Assembly (NCBI RefSeq): GCF_003051085.1
Contig: NZ_QAOM01000011.1
Location: 1-64,000 of the forward strand
Reading direction: 5' to 3'
Source: Trichococcus patagoniensis
GTDB taxonomy: Bacteria > Bacillota > Bacilli > Lactobacillales > Aerococcaceae
Length of the DNA: 64,000 nucleotides
Shown: one piece after another, positions 29,192 through 36,618 of the stretch
Layout: each line of letters starts with the position of its first letter
How positions within the stretch are numbered: position 1 is the first letter of the stretch
Program-made: the position numbers and the translations under genes
Notes under the pieces: model-generated
What the model was told of the DNA's origin: nothing
What the model saw: only the letters and a program-made list of their open reading frames with translations
Databases searched by the model: none

Positions 29192-30268
29192 ATGAACGAA
29201 AAAGAAACCGCACTGATATTGAGACCTGAGCAGGCACTACTCGACGTCACTGACAAGTCGCTGTATTCATTTAACGAGCGAGAGAGTATGGCTAAGTTTC
29301 GTGAAGCTTCCACAGTGATGGCCCTCAATAGGTTTTTCTCATTAGCAGATTCGGATGCTGCCCAACTTGTTGTTGGCATTGTGGAAAAGGTTCCGCATCT
29401 AAAAAATGCTTTCGATTCACTCAAAGGCAAGACAGAGCTTGTAGTAAAGATGTCTGAGGAGGCTCGTAAGAAACTCGAAAGCGGAGAATGGCACTGGGTT
29501 TTGGCAAGCGACGGCAGCGGAATGCTTCCGTCTATGAAAGACGCGGCGGAACATTTCGCAGGACAGATAAGGGTCGGTCAGAAAACCGTTCATCCTGATC
29601 TGATTAATTCCCTCATAGGTTTGATGCAAAAAAATAATCTAGATGCGCTAACAGACAAGGTTATTTATCTCACCGATATTGTGGAACGAATATCTGCCGG
29701 ACAGTATAACGATAGGGTCGCAATGTTTTATGGCGCAAGACAAATGTACATTGAAGCAATGGGTATGAATGACACTGATAACCGCAGAATTGCGCTACTA
29801 AATGCGGCAAAATCTGCCAATGAGGCTATTGCCTTATTACAGCAGACAATACGATACGATTTGAATAATTTGGCCAATGTTAAGTCTGGCAAACAACTCG
29901 ATGAGAGTACAAAGCTAATTGCAAAGTGTTTTGCAAAACTCAATGATTCCGTTCAAATTTCGGTTAATGTTTATGCTGCACTAGGAGAAAACCGTTCGAT
30001 GCTTGCATCGGTGACTTCGTATCAGTGTTTCATAGAGCAAACGTTACTATCTATTCCAGAAAATATTATGGCTAAAAAATATGCAGGTTGTACCTTGTCG
30101 GAAATAATGCATTCATGTTCGAAAATTGATGGTACCGATTGGCGCCAACTCCCAGAAGAGATAGTCGGTGCTTGTGAAACGATAATACTAACGGATCGCG
30201 AGACAATCGCCGTCCTTTCAGAAGCCCTTGAATGTCAAAGTCTAGGAGGACAAGACAATGAAGTGTAA
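29192..30268 (+). CDS. uncharacterised 358-residue protein of the defence island
   Basis: Well-formed gene (AGGAGGT seven bases before ATG) whose product I do not recognise. It is soluble by composition, rich in predicted helix, with no membrane span and no nuclease, NTPase or protease motif I can see. The first half contains DSLKGKTELVVKMSEEARK and a Gly/Ser-rich GEWHWVLASDGSGM segment; the second half is Ala/Leu-rich and helical (IALLNAAKSANEAIALLQQT). It overlaps the downstream zinc-ribbon gene by eleven bases, so the two are co-translated. The pair lies directly ahead of a CBASS operon, in DNA inserted between an IS and a restriction system, suggesting a defence or mobile-element role without proving it. 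Confidence 0.75.
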   Translation: MNEKETALILRPEQALLDVTDKSLYSFNERESMAKFREASTVMALNRFFSLADSDAAQLVVGIVEKVPHLKNAFDSLKGKTELVVKMSEEARKKLESGEWHWVLASDGSGMLPSMKDAAEHFAGQIRVGQKTVHPDLINSLIGLMQKNNLDALTDKVIYLTDIVERISAGQYNDRVAMFYGARQMYIEAMGMNDTDNRRIALLNAAKSANEAIALLQQTIRYDLNNLANVKSGKQLDESTKLIAKCFAKLNDSVQISVNVYAALGENRSMLASVTSYQCFIEQTLLSIPENIMAKKYAGCTLSEIMHSCSKIDGTDWRQLPEEIVGACETIILTDRETIAVLSEALECQSLGGQDNEV

Positions 30269-30446
30269 AGCTTGCGGTAAAGAACTAATAGGAAAAGAGA
30301 AATTCTTCTGTAAAAGTTGCTGGTCAAAAGGAACTGATAAGGGAAAAAAAGGTACGATGGGTGTATTAGGTGCGGTAAGTCTTGTGTTGTTGGCTAAAAA
30401 TGGTAACATTATCGACGTTTTCAAAGGTGGGTCAAAAGATATTTAA
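30258..30446 (+). CDS. small zinc-ribbon protein with a hydrophobic tail
   Basis: 62 residues. The N-terminus is a compact zinc ribbon (CKACGKELIGKEKFFCKSC, two CxxC pairs), followed by a Lys/Gly-rich linker and a hydrophobic stretch MGVLGAVSLVLLA that could be one membrane segment. The C-terminal tail is short and charged. AGGAGG lies inside the end of the preceding gene, and the overlap of eleven bases implies tight coupling. Possibly a membrane-anchored partner of the 358-residue protein. No function can be assigned. Confidence 0.75.
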   Translation: MKCKACGKELIGKEKFFCKSCWSKGTDKGKKGTMGVLGAVSLVLLAKNGNIIDVFKGGSKDI

Positions 30447-30569
30447 CACCATTCTTGAGGTGAATATATGCTCGTCTGGTCATATATAAGGGAAAATGAA
30501 TAATGGAAAAAGCGAGATACTGTTTGGGGCCATCCCCCAACAGAATCCGTAAATTATGAGGAGGAAAGC

Positions 30570-31541
30570 ATGAAATTTACTGAAGATAAGCTTAAGCTCT
30601 TTGCGGCTCCATTAAGCGAAACCGAAAATCAAAAATGTTTAAATGCAATCGGTATGATACGTGATTCATTGAAATTGAGGGGCTTCACAGACGATGGCAA
30701 GTCTGTGTCTAGACTTTATGAAGACACTTATGCATATTCATTGGAAATGCGTAGCACCTCTGGCTCTGGAAAAATCAAACTATTTATTCAAGGATCATAT
30801 GCAAATAACACTAATGTTCGAACTCAGAGTGATGTTGATATAGCCGTAGTTCAGGAAGATGTATTTAATACTAAATACAGATCCACTATTTCATCCTCTC
30901 AAGCAGATTCAGATTATGGATTTACGGTTGTACCAACATCTTTGAAGTCATTTAAAGATGAAGTTGAAGAGTGCTTAAGATATAAGTTTTCAACAGATGT
31001 TGAACGTAAAAATAAATCAGTCAAGGTTAACGGAAATACTTATCGCAAAGATGCTGACACAGTGCCCTGTAAGAGATACAGAGACTATCGAAATGATTAT
31101 AGTAAAAATGCGGAAAATTTTATTGGCGGTATTTTTATCACTCCTGATGAAGGACCTACTATAGTAAACTTCCCAGAGCAGCATATATTAAATGGAAAAA
31201 AGAAGAATAATGAAACTAATACGTACTATAAAAAAATGGTAAGAATTATCAAAAATATACGTTATTTAATGAGTGCCTGTGGTTACTCATCTTCTGATAA
31301 TGTATCATCGTTTGGTTTGGAGTCCTTACTCTGGAATATTCCTAATGAAATATTCATAAAGTATTCGATTTATCGATATAGCTTTGATGAAATTGTTTCC
31401 TATCTTTACGAAAATCAGTCATTAATAGCATCCTATAAAGAAGTAAACGGTATAAAAAATATTTGTCAAACGGCAGCGGAGGCTGAAAATTATAGATTAT
31501 ACATCCGTGATCTAAAAAAATTTTACGAGTATGATATTTAG
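30570..31541 (+). CDS. CBASS CD-NTase (cGAS/DncV-like nucleotidyltransferase)
   Basis: Signal-generating enzyme of a CBASS antiphage system, expected to make a cyclic di- or trinucleotide after phage sensing. The nucleotidyltransferase core is clear: the GS motif in QGSYANNTNVR (about residue 75), the metal-binding pair SDVDIAV (D88, D90), and the third Asp in DADTVPCKRYR (D163). C-terminal helices complete a 323-residue protein, the normal size. AGGAGG seven bases before the ATG. The effector gene follows after ten bases. By look it belongs near the CdnE/CdnB part of the family; clade and product need alignment. Confidence 0.88.
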   Translation: MKFTEDKLKLFAAPLSETENQKCLNAIGMIRDSLKLRGFTDDGKSVSRLYEDTYAYSLEMRSTSGSGKIKLFIQGSYANNTNVRTQSDVDIAVVQEDVFNTKYRSTISSSQADSDYGFTVVPTSLKSFKDEVEECLRYKFSTDVERKNKSVKVNGNTYRKDADTVPCKRYRDYRNDYSKNAENFIGGIFITPDEGPTIVNFPEQHILNGKKKNNETNTYYKKMVRIIKNIRYLMSACGYSSSDNVSSFGLESLLWNIPNEIFIKYSIYRYSFDEIVSYLYENQSLIASYKEVNGIKNICQTAAEAENYRLYIRDLKKFYEYDI

Positions 31542-31551
31542 GAGAATATGT

Positions 31552-32106
31552 ATGAGGGAACAGTTTATAAAACTTATCAAGAATACCTTATGGTTGGGTA
31601 TAGGACTATTAATTATCAGATGTTTTTTTTCGAGAGAATCCTTGATTAATAATTTTTCTTTGTACAATATGTTTGGTTATGTAGGGGAAGTAGTTGGATT
31701 GGCTGTGATAATCATGACGTTTTATGAAAGATTCCTATGGAAATACAATCCTCTCGAAGATACACCTGTTCTAGCAAAACGGTATAACGGAGTATTAAAA
31801 TCAACATATGATGGTATAGAACGCGAAGCAAGTTTAGAGATACAGCAAACACTCCTAACTGTAAGTGCTGTTCTTATTACAGAGGAAAGTAGGAGCAAAA
31901 CAATAACAGCTTCAATAGAGAAAATATTAGGAGAAAAGCAGCTAACATATTGTTATTTAAATACACCAAATGCATCTGTCAGAAATAGGAGTGCAATTCA
32001 CTATGGTACAGCTATACTATGCGTCGAAGATGTCAATAAATTGACCGGACAGTATTATTCAGATCGCAAAACTACTGGTGACATTGAATTTGTACCAGAT
32101 CTCTAA
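31552..32106 (+). CDS. cap15: CBASS effector, Cap15-type two-TM beta-barrel protein
   Basis: Predicted membrane-disrupting effector. Two N-terminal membrane spans (TLWLGIGLLIIRCFF and YVGEVVGLAVIIMTFY) are followed by about 110 residues rich in beta strands that match the S-2TMbeta/Cap15 layout, in which the barrel binds the cyclic nucleotide and the helices oligomerise in the membrane. ATG 31552 is preceded by AGGAG; a longer frame overlapping the CD-NTase stop is less likely. 184 residues, typical for Cap15. No Cap2/Cap3 genes follow, so this is a minimal type I CBASS. Confidence 0.82.
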   Translation: MREQFIKLIKNTLWLGIGLLIIRCFFSRESLINNFSLYNMFGYVGEVVGLAVIIMTFYERFLWKYNPLEDTPVLAKRYNGVLKSTYDGIEREASLEIQQTLLTVSAVLITEESRSKTITASIEKILGEKQLTYCYLNTPNASVRNRSAIHYGTAILCVEDVNKLTGQYYSDRKTTGDIEFVPDL

Positions 32107-32149
32107 GGTTTCATAAAAAATGAAAACAGTTTCAATTTCTAGATAAGTA

Positions 32150-32204
32150 CAAAAAGACCTTTTCAATAGTGGGTAAAATGAATACCTACTATTGAAAAGG
32201 TCTT
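32150..32204 (-). terminator. hsd operon terminator
   Basis: Long stem (AAGACCTTTTCAATAGT paired with ACTATTGAAAAGGTCTT) with a short loop. The T-run (TTTTTGT) is on the minus strand, so it serves hsdR. It also separates the CBASS operon from the converging restriction operon. Confidence 0.88.
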
Positions 32205-32270
32205 AGCATATAGATAAAACCGTAGATTCTATCGATAACGTTATAACCGCCTTAGATGACAAAAAAACAA

Positions 32271-35200
32271 TCAGCTATATTTTACTTTCACTCCAGCTAT
32301 CCATATTGGAAGTTGCTTTAGTAATTCCATAACGTGTTTGAGTCGAATTCCTGAAGAGTGATTGGTGGCTTTCGAGAGATCAACACTTGCTGTCAATTCA
32401 TCAATGTATGGAATAACCTCGGGTTGAGAACCTGAAAATGCAGTGACGGATTTCTCGAGTAGCGCGCTATCCAATCCCCACGCATCAGCAAACGCAATAA
32501 TAGCCATATGTAATCTGCCGCTTTTCCAAATTTCAAAGGATTCATCGAAGTTCAGGCTACTTGATAATTTTCCAGGCACTAATTCAGTATCTACAAACGC
32601 TCTGAGTAAACGGGCTTGCTCGTCCTCCCCCATGTTACTCAGTTCTTGAATTTGTTCATAAATAATCCTTAGTGTCTCACTATCGACAGTCTGTATCCCT
32701 TCAACGGACCCTAATTTGGAGCCAATCAAGCTCAAAATATGCGCAGCATCAATGACCTGTGTACCAGATAACTTTGTCTTACCAACCAACAGTTTGACTG
32801 GTTCTGGTTCGTCACCGCCAACTTCCGGAGGAAATAAATTTCGGTACGCGCCGCGATACTGCAACCAAACATGTTCAGTGATCCCGAACGCCAGATCATC
32901 CCATTTGTACTCGTAATATTGCTCCACAGAGTTCATCTGTTTTGCAGTTTCCCAGAAAGCAGTTTTAAAAGCCTCTTTTGCTTCTTCGTAATCTTTGAGT
33001 AACTGCCAGTCAGTTGGATCTGACAAGGTAGGCATCAGTTCCTCAACTTTAATTTTCAAATTCTTCACAGCAGTCCCATAAATATTGACAATTGCCAGGC
33101 TGCTTTTCCCGCCACTGCCATATAACTCCAACGCCTTATTAACGGTTTGTTCCGTTATTCGTGGAAATTGGAAGTTCACAATCGTTCCAAATTCTTTGTT
33201 CGAACCAAACACGCGATTCGTCCTCGAATAGGCCTGAATCAGTCCTTGCAGTTCAAGTGGCCGGTCAACATAAAGCGTATTTAATCGTTTCGAATCATAA
33301 CCTGTTAAAAGCTGCGCGGCAACAATGAGTAAGTCAATGTTTTTGGGATTTCTTCCACTGCCTCCTCTTGTAGCGCGCTCCACAACATCTTCAAAATAGG
33401 CATCTTCTCCACGCTTCTTATCTCCGGGTATAAACTCAATTCCAGTAAATGCGCCGTAATCTTTAAACATCTTTTCGATGGCTTCAGGTGGAATGTTATC
33501 CGGATCATTCTCGTTCCCAAAACTAAAGGTCATCGCTACATTCAAATTTTCGCCTCGTTCAGCAAGTTGTTTCTTAAACTCTTCGTAATAGGCGATCACG
33601 CGTTTTTTGAATTGCACGGTCAGAATGGCGTTGAATTCGTTAGACTGTGATTGACTTTCCCAATTGTTTAATATTTCCTCAACAACCCGTGGGATATGCG
33701 TTTCATCTTGATAGTGAAGCAACCCATTTTTTACCGCTTCAACTTCGACTTCCGCTTCCGACCAATCCGTAACCACTCTTTCAACTTCCCTGTCGCTTAA
33801 ATCTGGTTTTTCTTCTTTTATTTTCTCCGCCAATAGTTCCCGCAAGTCATCATAACTCTTAAATTCACCTGTGTTGATGTAGTCAACGTGGAATCCCAGG
33901 ACATTCCCATCAGAAATGGCTTCATCAATCGTATATTGATGTAACTTTGGGCCAAAGAGTTTTTCTGTGGTATTGATGACTTCACTTTTCTCGTTGATCT
34001 TCCCTTTAACATTATTTTCATCAAACAAGGGTGTCCCAGTAAATCCATAAAAGAGACTGTTTTTCTTGAAATATTTTTTAATCGTTCCCATCATTTGACC
34101 CATCGTGGTACGATGGGCCTCATCTATAATGAATACGAATTTCTTATTAGCCAAGCTGTTATCATGGCTCTCTTCCAATTCTTTTACCAATGCATTTAGC
34201 TTAAATGTCGTTGTAACTACAATCCCTGATTTTACGGTATTCAGTTGTTTTTTCAACTGATACGTTTTCTTTGTAGTGTCTACCGAAACAGACTCATACG
34301 CTGCATAGGCCTTAAAATTCTCACTTGTACGGTTATCCAATTCACGTCTATCAACTAAAAAGATAACTTTATCAAAACCAGCCCGAGTGGATAAAAACAA
34401 CGCTGTTTTGAAACTTGTAATGGTTTTGCCAGAGCCCGTCGTATGCCAGACAAATCCACCGTGAGGCACCTTATCCGGGTTATCCCACCCAAAAGCAGCC
34501 CCTTCGATTGCTTGGAGAGCATATACCTGATAAGGGCGCATGACCATATGATGCCGATTCTCTTCGTCTTTAGCTTCATCAATCACGAGATAATCCCCCA
34601 CCATCTGGTGAGCCATTGGAATCATGAGGAAATGTTTAATAACATTTTGCCAATTATTGATGGGTTTATTCTCTTTATCAGACCAATGAAATACAAAACT
34701 AGGGTTAAACTCATCAACGGATTTTGGTGTCGCAAAATAACGTGTTTCAATTTCTGTCGTTACCACCATCATCTGAGAGAAGGCCATAAAGTTATTCGTG
34801 TATTCGCCGTCACGGTAATACCGCTGGAACTGACCGAAAGCCTCATCTAGTGATTTGTCCGTTCGCTTTTGTTCGATATTAATAAGTGGCAAGCCGTTAA
34901 TCAGTAAAACAATATCAAATCTATTATTGTTTGGTGTTTGGACTTCCCTTGCAACTTGGTAACTCGAATCCCCCCCACGAACTTCCGCTTTTTTGAAAAT
35001 GGTCACCGTGATTTGCTGTCTCGTGATTTTAGGGTTGTCGTCACGATAGATTCCGTCAATCTTTCCTTTAGCTTCTTCTATTGCTAAGATTTTAGAGGCC
35101 TCATAACTATTGCTTATAAGGCTGACCTTGGCCATCACTTGCTTAAATTCACCATCTGTCAGCTCCACGCCTTCCAACTGATCTGCGTTGATACGATTCA

Positions 35201-35354
35201 ATTCTTTTCGCCAATTTTTTACCAAGTCTTGGACGGTAACTTTTTGTTTGTTCCCGTCTAAAGAATCCGGTGCATCCCATTTATAACGGGCTAGTTCTTT
35301 GATAAAATTGTGTTGAAACGTTTTTTCAGTGGCATCTTTGGGTGTGTTGCTCAT
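32271..35354 (-). CDS. hsdR: type I restriction enzyme, R subunit
   Basis: Motor and nuclease subunit of a type I restriction-modification complex, 1027 residues. The N-terminal nuclease domain has the PD-(D/E)xK residues D147, E161 and K163 (in RFDIVLL and NIEQKR). The helicase core has Walker A TTGSGKT (about 305-311), DEAH box FIIDEAHRTTMG and later motifs including the QAYSRTNR arginine-finger segment. ATG 35354 follows GAAAGGAGCGGAAGG and lies 16 bases after hsdS. No truncation is visible. Confidence 0.95.
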   Translation of the reverse strand: MSNTPKDATEKTFQHNFIKELARYKWDAPDSLDGNKQKVTVQDLVKNWRKELNRINADQLEGVELTDGEFKQVMAKVSLISNSYEASKILAIEEAKGKIDGIYRDDNPKITRQQITVTIFKKAEVRGGDSSYQVAREVQTPNNNRFDIVLLINGLPLINIEQKRTDKSLDEAFGQFQRYYRDGEYTNNFMAFSQMMVVTTEIETRYFATPKSVDEFNPSFVFHWSDKENKPINNWQNVIKHFLMIPMAHQMVGDYLVIDEAKDEENRHHMVMRPYQVYALQAIEGAAFGWDNPDKVPHGGFVWHTTGSGKTITSFKTALFLSTRAGFDKVIFLVDRRELDNRTSENFKAYAAYESVSVDTTKKTYQLKKQLNTVKSGIVVTTTFKLNALVKELEESHDNSLANKKFVFIIDEAHRTTMGQMMGTIKKYFKKNSLFYGFTGTPLFDENNVKGKINEKSEVINTTEKLFGPKLHQYTIDEAISDGNVLGFHVDYINTGEFKSYDDLRELLAEKIKEEKPDLSDREVERVVTDWSEAEVEVEAVKNGLLHYQDETHIPRVVEEILNNWESQSQSNEFNAILTVQFKKRVIAYYEEFKKQLAERGENLNVAMTFSFGNENDPDNIPPEAIEKMFKDYGAFTGIEFIPGDKKRGEDAYFEDVVERATRGGSGRNPKNIDLLIVAAQLLTGYDSKRLNTLYVDRPLELQGLIQAYSRTNRVFGSNKEFGTIVNFQFPRITEQTVNKALELYGSGGKSSLAIVNIYGTAVKNLKIKVEELMPTLSDPTDWQLLKDYEEAKEAFKTAFWETAKQMNSVEQYYEYKWDDLAFGITEHVWLQYRGAYRNLFPPEVGGDEPEPVKLLVGKTKLSGTQVIDAAHILSLIGSKLGSVEGIQTVDSETLRIIYEQIQELSNMGEDEQARLLRAFVDTELVPGKLSSSLNFDESFEIWKSGRLHMAIIAFADAWGLDSALLEKSVTAFSGSQPEVIPYIDELTASVDLSKATNHSSGIRLKHVMELLKQLPIWIAGVKVKYS

Positions 35355-35370
35355 ACCTTCCGCTCCTTTC

Positions 35371-36618
35371 TCAAATAAACATCTCATTTAAGTATGCTTT
35401 TTTGATAGTTTGCAGTTTATCTAGTTTATGCTGATGAAGGGTTATAAGGTTATCTAATCCCGTAAATATTTCACCAACCCGATCTTGCTCCTCTGGTGTT
35501 GGTATCATAAATTTCATTTGATGAAACATTCCATTTGTAATTTGATTAATTGTTGCGCCAAGGTTTTTATCAATCTCACCTTTAAACACTGGTGTATCTA
35601 ATAATGCATTTATGAAATCTGAGTGGTCTGATCGTAATCCTGTCATGAATGCACCAATAACTGTGTTGTCTTTCTCGCCCTTGATTTGAGCGTGTTTCCC
35701 TATCAATGAACGGGATCCATTACGTACAACAACAATAATATCGCCATTTTTTACATTATTTGAATTGACAACGTCCGAATTCACATATACATTATCTGCA
35801 TCTATCACTTCGCCATTTTTAACGTTAGATGAACGAAGTACAAGTGTCCCATTTCCCTTAACGATATTATTGGGCGAATATGTTAATCCGCTGAATAATT
35901 CCACTTCATCTGTTAACTTATGCTGTTCCCAATCATCTGTAAATTCAACAAATCGGCGTTTTGGCTTACGCTCACCTTCAACAGGAAACATTTCTGACAG
36001 ATAGGCTGATTTTATTGCTTTTGTCTTATCTAACTTCCGCTGATGAAGAGCGATAGTCTCATCTAACTGTTTGAATAAATGGCCAATTTTAGATTGTTCG
36101 GATAATTCAGGTAGCTCTACTGTTATCTTTTCCAAAGATTCTTGATTAATATTTGTATTAGCACTACTTGTAGCTAGAGCCATTATTTGAGTTCTAGCAT
36201 TTTTTGTTGCAAATATTATTCTCTTAAATTCATCATCGATAGCTATATGGGGCCTAAATCTTATTATGAACCCAGAAAAGGTTGTATTTTCAAAGTTTTT
36301 TGGAACCAAAGCAGCTTCTCCAACTCCTTCTGGCTTCACTGAAGACCGTATAAATAAAATATCCCCTTTTAAGAGGTTGTAGTCGTTCCTTTGTTTTTCA
36401 CTGCTCACAGCTAAACCTAAATCACTATCGTCAACTATAGTCTTGCCAAAGATATTTTGAAGGTTAACAAAGGGATAACCATGACCCATTGCACTTTTAT
36501 CAAAGTTCATTCCATTTTTAAAACTGCCTAAATCTCCTAACTTACGCTGTTCCCAAGCGTCACTATTTTTGAATTCTTTAAATCGTCTTTTTGATACTAA
36601 TTTTTCTCTTTCGTTCAT
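35371..36618 (-). CDS. hsdS: type I restriction enzyme, specificity subunit
   Basis: Chooses the two-part DNA target. Two target-recognition domains are each opened by a conserved start (DAWEQRKLGDLGSF and DDWEQHKLTDEVELF) and closed by a helical repeat (LHQRKLDKTKAIKSAYLSEM and LHQHKLDKLQTIKKAYLNEM). 415 residues, so both half-sites are present. One-base overlap with hsdM. The recognised sequence cannot be read from the protein alone. No second hsdS or recombinase for shuffling is nearby. Confidence 0.94.
   Translation of the reverse strand: MNEREKLVSKRRFKEFKNSDAWEQRKLGDLGSFKNGMNFDKSAMGHGYPFVNLQNIFGKTIVDDSDLGLAVSSEKQRNDYNLLKGDILFIRSSVKPEGVGEAALVPKNFENTTFSGFIIRFRPHIAIDDEFKRIIFATKNARTQIMALATSSANTNINQESLEKITVELPELSEQSKIGHLFKQLDETIALHQRKLDKTKAIKSAYLSEMFPVEGERKPKRRFVEFTDDWEQHKLTDEVELFSGLTYSPNNIVKGNGTLVLRSSNVKNGEVIDADNVYVNSDVVNSNNVKNGDIIVVVRNGSRSLIGKHAQIKGEKDNTVIGAFMTGLRSDHSDFINALLDTPVFKGEIDKNLGATINQITNGMFHQMKFMIPTPEEQDRVGEIFTGLDNLITLHQHKLDKLQTIKKAYLNEMFI

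Noticed and set aside
30503-30559. 18-codon frame just before the CD-NTase gene.
   Set aside because: Too short, no Shine-Dalgarno, and its end overlaps the ribosome-binding site of the CD-NTase gene; probably chance.
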